A stretch of 32,634 nucleotides of DNA, taken from positions 1 through 32,634 of the forward strand of contig JAKVAY010000077.1 in assembly GCA_022447185.1 (NCBI GenBank), in the 5' to 3' direction. The notes below the pieces were generated by a model. It searched no databases and was not told the DNA's origin. It saw nothing but the letters and a program-made list of their open reading frames with translations. This document shows positions 25,501-32,634 of this stretch, piece after piece; position 1 is the stretch's first letter, and each line of letters starts with the position of its first letter. The position numbers were made by a program, and so were the translations under genes. The DNA comes from Fuerstiella sp. Lineage in GTDB: Bacteria; Planctomycetota; Planctomycetia; Planctomycetales; Planctomycetaceae.

Positions 25501-27783
25501 TTCGGCATAGAATATGTCCGGAGCAGCAGTCACCAACACACCGTTTCGCCACGGCATCACTCCGCTTGGAAAACCAATCCTGTCCAGGAAGACGGTTGAT
25601 TTGTCGTAAGTTCCATCACCATCACTGTCTTCCAAAACACGCACGCGTCCCCCCGGCTTTCCCTGTCCGTCAAGGCCCAGAGGATAGTCGGCCATCTCCA
25701 CAACCCATAAACGTCCGTCGGGCCCCCAGTCAAAGGCGACCGGGTCCAGCACCATTGGTTCGGCAGCGACCAGTTCAACTTTGAAACCAGGACGCGGCAC
25801 CATGGATTTGAGCGATGCCTGCGGTGTTCGGGGACCGGGGGGAACGTCCTGAAGGAGGTCATCGAAGGAACGCCGATCGACCAGATTATCCAACGTGGCG
25901 GTGTCTTCGTTCTGCCACCACAGATGACGGGAATGGACCCAAAAGCCATTGTTGGTTCCGTCTCCACGGACGATCATTGGTAACTCCTTCTGAGAATCTC
26001 TGTCGCCGCGTCTGCCGGAAAGGATTTTCCTGCTCCAGCCGGTCTGCATCGAATCAAACAGATGAATCGAATAGCGCTGAGCGTTGGAAAACACGATGTC
26101 ATCGAATCCGTCTTCGTTGATGTCGACGAAGCGGAGACCGGCGTCGGTTCCAGCCCCGCGAAACTTCCACGATCCGTCTTTGGTATACGGTGTGCCCAAA
26201 GTCGTACCTTCGGGCAGCTTAAACGGAAGTTGCTTCCAGCCACTGTCGGTCATCGACCACTGCAGAATCACATTTGTGTCGTGATCCCTGGCAGAAACAA
26301 TGACTTCATTGATTCCGTCTCCATCCAGATCACGGAAGTCTGCTTTGATTCCTGCCGGAAGTTCAGCAACAGCATCGACATCCAGCAGTGAGGGAAGATG
26401 AGGATCCGAAACCCACTTTGTGCCGTTGAAATGCCATGCTCCACCAGCAGCGACTGATTTCTCCGCTGACAGTTCACCCGTGTCAACAGACATCGGTGTT
26501 TGCCAAACAGTCGGCCTTGCGGTGTTACGCAGAACGGAAAAATGCACTTCAAAAAATCGACTGTGCTTCGATTCCTGCTGCACAAGCAGGGCGGGAAAAT
26601 CCGATGAAGACCAACCCTGTTTTTCCGGTGACCAAACGCGGGTCTTCTTTGCACGACGATTGCCGATGACAACATCCAGAAAACCATCATGGTTGACATC
26701 CAGCAGACGCACGCCGTTGTCACGACCTGTTTCGTCGCGAAGAGGCTGACCGTCCAGCAGGTTTTCGTTCAGCCGGTTCAGTGCCTCGCCGAACGTAAGG
26801 AACTTCACCTTTCTGCCGTGTTTTTCCACGGTATGATTAATCAGTTCGATGATCTGGTCGTTGCGGATCCAGCCGTGTGGATGAAAGACCAGATTCAGTA
26901 CTCCCTGTTTGATCACCGTAATGTCGATTGCTGCTTTCAGATCGCCGACCGTTTTCGGTGAGCATTTTTCCTTGTGATAATGCTGAGCGGACCAGTCGCT
27001 GGGCGTCACACAGGGAAATTCCCAGCAAAGTCGGTTGATCACGTACGGATACGGATAATTCTCGATTGAGTTGACGAACGACCGGTCATAGGGAACGTAC
27101 TTCCCAAATTTCTCTTCGCCGTCGGCGTCAAAAATCAGTTCGCGGGGAATTTGGGGATCATTCGAAGTGAAGATGTTAAACACCGACGAATCGATGTGTA
27201 AGAAGTGACCTTTTTCACTGGTGTTGTTGAAAATCTCGGAGAAAAACCGCGGACTAACGGTGTTCAGAGAATCACAGCAGGGCATACGGTAGGCAACCGG
27301 GTTGTTGTTGGGGATGGCGCCCAGCATGTCGATGCAGCGGTCATAGGTTGATTTGGCTTTGGCAAAATCATTTTTCTGCAACAGCGGGCAGGGATGGTCG
27401 ATCGTGTGCACATCGATGGTCAGCCCTTCGTCCAGCCAGGGCGGCAGCAGATCGTCGTCGGGAACAACGCGGTTGGTCATAATGCTGACTGGTGCCCGGC
27501 CGTCGATCTGCTTGAGTCGCTGCAGGATGGGCCGCAGGTAGTTCTCGTACCTGGGTGAATTGGCCTTGCCCGAATCACGCATGTCGTCGATGGCCAGTAC
27601 AACCACGGCTTCCACTCCGTCGTCACCGACCCATTGCGGTGTAATGAGCTTTGGAAATTTGTGTGAGACATAATACGGACTGTCACTGTCAAGATACGTC
27701 AGCCGATTTCCGTCGGCCGTCACGGCCGGAACCGTCGTATTCAGCAGACAGGTGACCAGAATTCCGCAGCGTGCAAACCACAT
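22543..27783 (-). CDS. Polysaccharide deacetylase-VCBS-dehydrogenase-HEAT-cytochrome c fusion
   Basis: This is one open frame of 1746 residues. A signal peptide (1-23) is followed by a NodB-like polysaccharide deacetylase domain (about 45-340) with AIDDM (D66/D67), HTIDHP (H126/H130), RMPCC (R166) and FHPHGW (H301). VCBS/FG-GAP repeats (about 350-640) carry Ca-binding loops DVNHDGFLD, DLDGDGINE and DINEDGFDD. A PVC-type membrane-bound dehydrogenase propeller (about 655-1035; WGPDGRLWVVEMADYP, VGPDGALYIADMYR) leads to HEAT-like repeats (about 1040-1440). A cytochrome c domain follows (CSTCH 1475-1479, in KICSTCHKLDGFGHQVGPDL). The last 140 residues form a beta-sandwich resembling a carbohydrate-binding module. 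The exact role is unknown; extracytoplasmic oxidation and deacetylation of a polysaccharide is the natural guess. The ATG has GGAG about 10 bases upstream. Confidence 0.88.
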   Translation of the reverse strand: MWFARCGILVTCLLNTTVPAVTADGNRLTYLDSDSPYYVSHKFPKLITPQWVGDDGVEAVVVLAIDDMRDSGKANSPRYENYLRPILQRLKQIDGRAPVSIMTNRVVPDDDLLPPWLDEGLTIDVHTIDHPCPLLQKNDFAKAKSTYDRCIDMLGAIPNNNPVAYRMPCCDSLNTVSPRFFSEIFNNTSEKGHFLHIDSSVFNIFTSNDPQIPRELIFDADGEEKFGKYVPYDRSFVNSIENYPYPYVINRLCWEFPCVTPSDWSAQHYHKEKCSPKTVGDLKAAIDITVIKQGVLNLVFHPHGWIRNDQIIELINHTVEKHGRKVKFLTFGEALNRLNENLLDGQPLRDETGRDNGVRLLDVNHDGFLDVVIGNRRAKKTRVWSPEKQGWSSSDFPALLVQQESKHSRFFEVHFSVLRNTARPTVWQTPMSVDTGELSAEKSVAAGGAWHFNGTKWVSDPHLPSLLDVDAVAELPAGIKADFRDLDGDGINEVIVSARDHDTNVILQWSMTDSGWKQLPFKLPEGTTLGTPYTKDGSWKFRGAGTDAGLRFVDINEDGFDDIVFSNAQRYSIHLFDSMQTGWSRKILSGRRGDRDSQKELPMIVRGDGTNNGFWVHSRHLWWQNEDTATLDNLVDRRSFDDLLQDVPPGPRTPQASLKSMVPRPGFKVELVAAEPMVLDPVAFDWGPDGRLWVVEMADYPLGLDGQGKPGGRVRVLEDSDGDGTYDKSTVFLDRIGFPSGVMPWRNGVLVTAAPDIFYAEDTTGDGRADHREILFTGFGQGNQQHRLNGFTWGLDNWVYCANGDSGGRVKSIRTGTSINLLRHDIRILPDVGEIEKELGSTQFGRSRDDWGNWFGSNNSHPMWQYMFQDRYLRRNPYVVAPEGRRQVSVKPGASPCYPVSRTLPRFNFLDGADHFTSACSSIVYRDQIFGEAFAGNSFVSEPVHNLIHREVMSAEGVVFNSRRTDDEQQSEFLASRDNWFRPTMIKVGPDGALYIADMYREVIEHTQYIPRELQKDLAVRAGEDRGRIYRVYPADKTLRRMPRFDRMNTDELVQMLESPSGWQRDTVQRLLVHRKDDAAVALLETMVVSGKHPEARLHALCTLDGLKTLKAGTVLVALADSHPGVRRHAVRLAEGFANQSEEVAVATQARTADTDSHVRLQLAYSLGQWNDKRAGLALAELAQNCADDQYLSTAIISSLNSENIGEVLKVVLDFPTASVPHQELIVRLLRQGSLLGDRKVLNRIFDRIAESPAGENTSWRMNALAEVLEALHHRRQRQLESFSLEIDVLFQETFSRLSGLFGKASQIAVDENADETERFAAIRLMAREEKRLQSDVEILAGLLHPRHVGQIQLAAVQRLGELDDEQIPALLLSEWNSMGPELRSQVLDVLFSRAVWSAAILEAVEHEQFAVGEINATHRGQLINHPEESIRQRATNLFSAVVDAGRHQVVTEFRSALTLPPNVERGKELYRKICSTCHKLDGFGHQVGPDLASLKDKSPESLLIAVLDPNRNVESKYINYVAVTDAGKTHSGILAEETGAGITLLAPKGERVSLLRNELELLRSTAKSTMPEGLEKDLKTQDLADVIAYVRQAGARKVEPNQRGWFVRRVRPGQDNSFLLLATECEVYGDTLMVDRTHDSLGHWQTMNDRAVWPIYVARGGRYEVWATWACDRENAGNSMVIECSSSSLVHKVAATGSGDTYQREKFGILDLSEGAQRLAVRPRDRITGVMIDLKSLQLVPIKSL

Positions 27784-28286
27784 CTGTCTGACTCCAGAAC
27801 TTGTAATAAAGGATCGATGAATCCTTCAGATTATCCGAAACGTCGGCATGATGCTCGCTCGAAACGTAACTGCAGTCGTCACTCATCCAGAGAATTTGTG
27901 CTGACCAATGCTGTTTGCTCTCACAACGATTCCGGAATTTCGATCGCGCGTTGTCGCCATCATGGGAATGGTCGCCACGTCTGTTGCGTTTGCATTTGGT
28001 AGATCAAGTTAACGGGATTCGAACGTGGCTGATGTCAGCCGAAAAGGTCTGCAAATCTCACTGGGTCGTATTTCGGGCACTCATAACACCCACGATGACT
28101 ACTTATTGGTCACTTCTGCCGAGCGCCTGTTGCGAATTTTTTTCCTATACTTCCATCGTGTGGTAATCCGATGTGCTCGGTATCGATGGTTTAATTGTCA
28201 ACGATGATCTCATCATTGGGTGTGATGAATGAGACACCCCCGGTGAACTTCGTCGTATTCGACTCAGGAACATTTCAATTGCCAGC
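27784..28286. other. Divergent intergenic region
   Basis: These 503 bases lie between the giant fusion gene and a small membrane protein gene, both reading outward, so promoters for both are expected. No gene is convincing. An imperfect 18-base palindrome (AACGATGATCTCATCATT, 28200-28217) lies 70 bases before the plus-strand start and could be an operator. TATACT at 28146-28151 resembles a -10 box but no matching -35 box is at the proper distance. Confidence 0.4.
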
Positions 28287-28877
28287 ATGGACACAAATAC
28301 TGAGACTCGTACCGCCCATCGTTGCGCGAAGTATTCGATACCTGCTGCTCTTTTCGTAACGCTTGCTTTCTGGTGCATTCAAACAGACAACTTTCCTGTG
28401 TTGCAAACCATTCGCCCGAGTTGGTATGTCTACGGCTGGCCTGTCTGTTTCGCTACCAGTAGTCGGGGTCGATTCAACTTGTCCAGCTTCGACTCAATAT
28501 CTTTGGCAGTCGATTTATCGGTGACTGTCTTAACCATTGCATGCACATGGACAGCGGCACGGAATGTCCTGAAACGGCTTCCACATTTTTCAATTGTTCA
28601 ATTAATTGCTGTAACGACCGGATTCGCTTTGGTTTGTTTTGTAACGTCCGACGCTATGAACGCGACCGTCGATTCTCTCGGATTTCAATTGCCACATGAA
28701 GATGCTTCGGCAACGGCAGGGAACGCCCGACGGTGGGAACGATATTCTCTTTTCTCTCAACTGCCTCTTGGTCTCGGTGTGCTTTCAGTGGGTTACGTAT
28801 TTACGGTCGCTTTTGCACAACGTTTCAACCTGGACAATACCAGCGTTGATGAAACCGAACTTCAAGACGTCAAATAA
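28287..28877 (+). CDS. Small four-helix membrane protein, function unknown
   Basis: This 196-residue protein has four predicted membrane helices: about residues 14-32 (AKYSIPAALFVTLAFWCIQ), 70-90, 99-120 (FSIVQLIAVTTGFALVCFVT) and 154-176. The loop between helices one and two contains GWPVCFATSSRGRFNLSSFD, and a polar tail closes the protein. I do not recognise the family; small proteins with this layout, and a GWP motif after the first helix, are common among planctomycetal hypotheticals. The ATG has no clear ribosome binding site. Nothing in the neighbours tells of its role. Confidence 0.6.
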   Translation: MDTNTETRTAHRCAKYSIPAALFVTLAFWCIQTDNFPVLQTIRPSWYVYGWPVCFATSSRGRFNLSSFDSISLAVDLSVTVLTIACTWTAARNVLKRLPHFSIVQLIAVTTGFALVCFVTSDAMNATVDSLGFQLPHEDASATAGNARRWERYSLFSQLPLGLGVLSVGYVFTVAFAQRFNLDNTSVDETELQDVK

Positions 28878-29161
28878 ATCGGGGCAGGACAGTCATTGCT
28901 GACCGTCTTCCCACATCATCTGACATACGGGTCCGGATCAGGATTCCTGAAAGGGGACCAGGGTCGCACCAGAGCTGTTTGAACCAATGTGCGCCCTGTT
29001 CAGATGTGCTTCAAACAATTACAGATATTCGTGCCAACCTCCTTCGGCCCTTTGCACGAACTCGTCAATATCTTGTTCACACATTGCTCATCGCTCACAA
29101 AACATCGGAAACTTCGGGATTCACTGGTGGCCTCGGACAACTGGCGATAGCATGCTTGACT

Positions 29162-29812
29162 ATGGACCGACTTTCCGAATTACTTCGATCTGGACTGACG
29201 CGTCGCAGCGCGTGTAGTGTGCTTACGCTTCTTGCGTATGCCGCTGCAGCAACTGGCGTGCCGATGGGAGGTCACCATGACGGCCGGAATACCGGGTGCA
29301 GGTGCAGTCAGGACGTCAACAAAACAGCAGACTGCTGCTGCAGCACGACGGTTTTAGTCGTACCCAAAAGCGATGGCACGGACCAGGCCGTCGTTACCTG
29401 CCGAACAAGTTTTAAGCAAAACGCGGCAAGATCTCATACCAGGAATCAGCGTGCAGTAAATGCCTGTTGTTCGTCGAAGATTGCCGAATCCCGCTCCACG
29501 AACAACAGATCGTGTTGTAAGTCCGGCGGTCGAGTTCGTGGTACGCCACTGAACAGTCAGATCATAGGTTCTGACAGCGAATGTCAGCCAAATGCAGGTC
29601 ATTTCGACATCCCCGCCATTATTAATGCGTGCAACTGTGGAAATGATGCTGAAGGCGGATTTTGCTGCAATGCCGATCCGCGACTTCCGGGAGACAGCTT
29701 GAACGTCCTTCCCGGTATGGATTGTCAGAGCAAATGTGAATTCGAATGCGAAATCCATCCCCATCATATCACCACTCCTGAAACTCCTCCTCCGGAAGTA
29801 TCAGTCGGCTGA
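29162..29812 (+). CDS. Cys-rich exported protein, possible metal binder
   Basis: The start at 29162 gives 216 residues and a hydrophobic leader at about residues 12-31 (LTRRSACSVLTLLAYAAAAT). The upstream open frame only offers a TTG at 28979 with a non-protein-like extension. The mature part has 18 cysteines, many in pairs or triplets: GCRCS (45-49), DCCCS (57-61), then CC, CC, CNC, FCC and a closing C-x3-C-x3-C, plus histidines at both ends (HHD 38-40 and HPHH near the C-terminus). This composition fits metal binding or heavy disulfide bonding after export. I cannot name a family. The DUF1559 and DUF4198 genes follow closely on the same strand, so the three may form one unit. Confidence 0.6.
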   Translation: MDRLSELLRSGLTRRSACSVLTLLAYAAAATGVPMGGHHDGRNTGCRCSQDVNKTADCCCSTTVLVVPKSDGTDQAVVTCRTSFKQNAARSHTRNQRAVNACCSSKIAESRSTNNRSCCKSGGRVRGTPLNSQIIGSDSECQPNAGHFDIPAIINACNCGNDAEGGFCCNADPRLPGDSLNVLPGMDCQSKCEFECEIHPHHITTPETPPPEVSVG

Positions 29813-29902
29813 TTCGACTGAGCGTACCGAATGACAGGACAACGTCCTGCTCAGTATCGGTTATGTGCACTTTCTGAGTCCCTCAGATGAGGATTTTCAC
29901 TG

Positions 29903-30892
29903 ATGCGTTCCCTGTCAGATAGTCGCGCCCGAGGTGCGCGTGGCTTCACGTTAATCGAGCTGCTTGTGGTCGTCGCGATTATCGCGGTCCTGATATCACT
30001 GCTGTTACCGGCTGTTCAGCAGGCTCGTGCTGCGGCACGCCGGATCCTGTGCCGCAACAATCTCAAACAGATCGGTTTGGCGCTGCACAATTACCAGTCC
30101 GCGATGAATGTATTTCCACCAGGAAGGCTCGATTATCCCTATGTCTATTCGCCTCAGGCCTACCTGCTTCCGTACATGGAACAGGGCAACCTCGAGGATC
30201 TGATTGACTATGATGTGAAATTCTTTGGTGCCGACGCACCAACATGGGGCAACGCGTTAGCAGCAAGGACATCGGTTTCGGTTTACACATGCCCAAGTGA
30301 CCAGAAGGGTGTCCCGGGTTCCGAGTTTGGAGCAACAAGCTATGTGGGCAATGTTGGCAGCGGACTGGTAGACAATGGTCGTCTGACAACATTCGGAGTC
30401 TCAGGCCCACTTCCGGACGGAGTTTTCTTTGAAGGTTCGAAGATAAGATTCCGTGACCTCACGGATGGAAGTTCAAATACCGTTGCATTCAGCGAAATGC
30501 TGCTGGGCAGTGGTATTGCTTCGCCATCGGGTAATCCTCCGAACGACGCACAACGGGAACTGCTGCTGCTTCCCGGCGGTCCGCCCACAACTGAGGCAGC
30601 CTGTACGCCTGGTGGTGGTGGAACCTGGTGGGCAAATCGTGGCGTCCGCTGGATGCAGGGATCGTACGGATACGCTCTCTACAATCATTTCTACGGTCCC
30701 AACGATTTGACATATGACTGTAACAATCAATTTCGGACTCATGGCCTGACATCGGCACGCAGTGCCCACTCCGGTGGAGTCACCGTACTGTTGTGTGACG
30801 GTAGTGTTCGCTTTATTGGTGAGAACATTGCCCTCGACAACTGGCGAGCTCTGGCAACTCGCAGTGGCGGGGAGATCCTCGGCGAATTCTGA
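29903..30892 (+). CDS. DUF1559 prepilin-like protein
   Basis: This 329-residue protein has the type IV pilin-like leader of the DUF1559 family: ARG before the cleavage point, then [20 protein letters not shown], with G14/F15 as cleavage site and the conserved Glu at 19. The next part reads [20 protein letters not shown] followed by [21 protein letters not shown], the standard family block. Near the end, [20 protein letters not shown] is the usual H-x-DG closing motif. Planctomycetes carry dozens of such genes. They are thought to be pseudopilin-like secreted or surface proteins, with no proven function. GAGG about 10 bases before the ATG serves as ribosome binding site. It lies 90 bases after the Cys-rich gene and 134 before the DUF4198 gene. 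Confidence 0.95.
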   Translation: MRSLSDSRARGARGFTLIELLVVVAIIAVLISLLLPAVQQARAAARRILCRNNLKQIGLALHNYQSAMNVFPPGRLDYPYVYSPQAYLLPYMEQGNLEDLIDYDVKFFGADAPTWGNALAARTSVSVYTCPSDQKGVPGSEFGATSYVGNVGSGLVDNGRLTTFGVSGPLPDGVFFEGSKIRFRDLTDGSSNTVAFSEMLLGSGIASPSGNPPNDAQRELLLLPGGPPTTEAACTPGGGGTWWANRGVRWMQGSYGYALYNHFYGPNDLTYDCNNQFRTHGLTSARSAHSGGVTVLLCDGSVRFIGENIALDNWRALATRSGGEILGEF

Positions 30893-31026
30893 CCGAACTC
30901 CCGCCACAGTTTGCTTGTTTTTATCCGCGTTTCGGTTTGCCGACATACCGGTTTCGCGGGATGAAACAGGCGTTTCATTGCTGCAAATCGTGGTGACGTG
31001 CTGTAAACACCAAAAGGGAAAACCCA

Positions 31027-31818
31027 ATGATTCGGAACTGTTTGATTCTTCTGCTGGTGTCTGCTTCATCAGTGCTGGCCCATGATACATGGGTTGAAAC
31101 CAACGCGAACCTGATCCGTACCGGTGATGCCGTCTACGTCGACCTAAAGCTTGGCAACCATGGCAATGACCATCGTGATTTCAAACTGGCCAGCAAAGTT
31201 GGCTTACAGGGTTGCACACTCAATGTCCTGAGCCCGGATGGAAAGAGTTATGATCTCAAGACGGAACTCTTCGATACCGGCTACGCTCCCAAAGAAGGAT
31301 ACTGGACGGCGAAGTTCGTTCCTGCACACCCAGGCTTGTATATGGTCGCTCATCAGCTGGATCGTGTTGTCAGTTACGCGCCCATCCGATCGATCAAGAG
31401 CGCAAAAACATTTTTCGTCGTGAGTCCGTCTCTGGACAGGGTCTCAATGGAAAATCCAGGGTTCGATCAGGTACTGGGTCATTCACTGGAGATTGTCCCC
31501 GTGACCAGCCCGGTGACGCCGATGGGCCCCGGTCAGCCCATCAGCATACAATTGATTTACAACGGAAAACCGATGGCCAATGCCCGCGTTTCTTTTATCC
31601 CGCACGGACACCAGTTGAAGAAAGATTTTGATCCCGATTACGAACGAAACACGGACATAGAGGGTCTGGCAACTTTTACGCCCAGAGACGGAAACGCCTA
31701 TCTTGTCGTGGCACATCACAAGGAGCCGGATGAAGCGGGCGAGAACTACGAAAGTACAAAGTATTCTGCCACGCTGACTGTTCTTGTGCCGGAGATCTGC
31801 CCCTGCTGCGGCGAGTAA
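31027..31818 (+). CDS. DUF4198-like exported protein with CPCC tail
   Basis: This 263-residue protein has a signal peptide (MIRNCLILLLVSASSVLA) that, once cut, leaves a His-Asp N-terminus (HDTWVETN). The start of the mature chain, HDTWVE, and two beta-sandwich halves (first about 20-150; second, after VTPMGPGQPISIQLIYNGKP, about 170-255) match the DUF4198 family. This family is often found with Ni/Co or other metal uptake genes in Gram-negative bacteria and can serve as a periplasmic binding component. The chain ends in CPCCGE, three cysteines in four residues, which is rare for the family and suggests a metal-binding tail. AAGGGA lies about 7 bases before the ATG. DUF1559 followed by DUF4198 or a similar beta-sandwich protein is a common planctomycetal pairing. 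Confidence 0.82.
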   Translation: MIRNCLILLLVSASSVLAHDTWVETNANLIRTGDAVYVDLKLGNHGNDHRDFKLASKVGLQGCTLNVLSPDGKSYDLKTELFDTGYAPKEGYWTAKFVPAHPGLYMVAHQLDRVVSYAPIRSIKSAKTFFVVSPSLDRVSMENPGFDQVLGHSLEIVPVTSPVTPMGPGQPISIQLIYNGKPMANARVSFIPHGHQLKKDFDPDYERNTDIEGLATFTPRDGNAYLVVAHHKEPDEAGENYESTKYSATLTVLVPEICPCCGE

Positions 31819-32029
31819 TCATCCGACACGAATTGCGGGTTCGCGAATATTGCAGGTCATCATCACGCCTGAAATCCGTGGACTGGAAATATTGAGACAC
31901 CTCTAAAATCAAAGCGAAGTCTTCGTGTGCAGCAACGAATCAAACATCCCGATACCGGCACGTCCGTAATTTTTTGCTCATCACCTGATCAAAATGCTGC
32001 GTCGCAATTTGTTGATCGGTTATCAGTCC

Positions 32030-32634
32030 TCAATGCTGTTTCCGACTTTCCCTGACCCATTCTTCGTTGAACCACACGTGTTTGATGGTCTCGTTGGGTT
32101 TAGGCGTGTAGGTGTAGGTGACGTGGATCATACCGTCGCGAGTCTGGATAACGGTGGGGTACGAGGCATGGGGATTGTCATCCGGGGGCGTGTGATTGTC
32201 TTCGATATTGCGGTGCCATTTCCACGTGGCTCCCTCATTGTCGGAGATGTAAGCGGTTAACCGGGAGCGTCCATGGCGTCCGTCCCGTCCGTCGAGATCG
32301 TTGCACACAAGAATCCAGTGACCGTTGTGGAGCTTAGTGACCGACACACTCGACTCAGGATTGCGAATTTTCAGGTCGTGGAAGTTGCCCCAGGTCTGAC
32401 CGCCGTCCGTGGATTCCGCAGCACGGATGTAACGAAGCGGGCCTTTATCGCGGCCGTAGGCCACGATCGTACCGTCCTTTTTCCGGATGAATGCGGGCTG
32501 GATCAGTCCGTAGTCAACCATGGGCTCGCCATATTCCCACGTCTTGCCACCGTCTTCAGTGAAGCACGACAAAGAAGTGCAGTACACGTCCGAGTAAAGC
32601 CCGATCATCATGCGGTTGTCCGAGAGCATGATGG
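32030..32634 (-). CDS. BNR-repeat sialidase-like protein, 5' end beyond the window
   Basis: This is the C-terminal 201 codons of a six-bladed propeller protein of the sialidase (GH33-like) group. Three Asp-box (S/T-x-D-x-G-x-T-W) motifs are visible: FTEDGGKTW, STDGGQTW and SDNEGATW. Further family traits are SSVSVTKLHNGHWILVCND and ASYPTVIQTRDGMIHVTYTY. The frame stays open to the window edge, so the first ATG seen (32629) is internal. In Planctomycetes such genes are usually exported exo-alpha-sialidase-like enzymes acting on sulfated or sialylated glycans, but many members lack proven activity. The Arg triad and Tyr/Glu pair cannot be judged from the part shown. Stop TGA at 32032-32030. Confidence 0.88.
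   Translation of the reverse strand, partial: IMLSDNRMMIGLYSDVYCTSLSCFTEDGGKTWEYGEPMVDYGLIQPAFIRKKDGTIVAYGRDKGPLRYIRAAESTDGGQTWGNFHDLKIRNPESSVSVTKLHNGHWILVCNDLDGRDGRHGRSRLTAYISDNEGATWKWHRNIEDNHTPPDDNPHASYPTVIQTRDGMIHVTYTYTPKPNETIKHVWFNEEWVRESRKQH

Noticed and set aside
28130..28151. TTGCGA and TATACT as a promoter for the small membrane protein gene
   Set aside because: The spacer is only 10 bases, far from the 16-18 needed.
31986..32018. Imperfect hairpin after the sialidase-like gene as a terminator
   Set aside because: The stem is broken by bulges and no T-run follows in the minus-strand direction.
1..32634. Defence system, CRISPR, prophage or integrative element
   Set aside because: No nuclease, integrase, transposase, toxin-antitoxin or spacer-repeat structure was seen; composition looks even along the window.

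Overview
This window looks like a piece of a Planctomycetes chromosome (Planctomycetales type). It carries the paralogue families that mark that group: a DUF1501 protein, a DUF1592/DUF1588 protein paired with a DUF1552 protein, a PVC-type 'membrane-bound dehydrogenase' fused to HEAT repeats and a heme domain, and a DUF1559 prepilin-like protein. Many predicted proteins are exported. No tRNA, rRNA, CRISPR array, transposase or phage gene was seen. Genes at both edges are cut off by the window.

Layout. 1-770 (-): 5' part of a DUF1501 protein. 1342-2718 (+): a DUF5690-like polytopic membrane protein. 2895-3587 (-): an aquaporin-family channel with a Cys-rich tail. 3978-6308 (+): an outer-membrane inverse-autotransporter-like barrel with a beta-helix passenger. 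6709-10285 (+): the DUF1592 and DUF1552 pair. 10439-11818 (-): a membrane protein of unknown role with a DUF3592-like end. 12216-13334 (-): an exported UxuA-like (mannonate dehydratase family) protein, divergent from a (+) run formed by an enolase-superfamily enzyme (13921-15462), an SDR dehydrogenase (15459-16256), a secreted tandem metallo-beta-lactamase-fold protein (16437-18320) and a membrane-anchored protein (18320-20254), with two start/stop overlaps. 20637-22451 (+): an exported, probably alpha/alpha-toroid protein. 22543-27783 (-): a 1746-residue fusion of polysaccharide deacetylase-like, VCBS, dehydrogenase-propeller, HEAT, cytochrome c and beta-sandwich domains. 28287-28877 (+): a small four-helix membrane protein. 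29162-31818 (+): a Cys-rich exported protein, a DUF1559 protein and a DUF4198 protein. 32030-32634 (-): the 3' part of a BNR-repeat sialidase-like protein.

How the genes may work together (inference). The centre (12.2-18.3 kb) reads as a sugar-acid catabolic locus: two unrelated dehydratase-type folds (UxuA-like TIM barrel and enolase superfamily), an NAD-type SDR and a secreted MBL-fold hydrolase. The giant deacetylase/dehydrogenase/cytochrome fusion and the sialidase-like protein fit a lifestyle of degrading complex polysaccharides outside the cytoplasm. The 29-32 kb group, with many cysteines and histidines in exported proteins, suggests metal binding.

The most unusual points are: two genes that seem to start at CTG (one with a near-perfect Shine-Dalgarno); the fusion of a dead and an intact MBL domain in one secreted protein; the enolase-superfamily enzyme that lacks the usual acidic third metal ligand; the aquaporin with a wide predicted filter and a Cys-rich tail; and the six-part 1746-residue fusion. 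No complete novel system can be proven from sequence alone.
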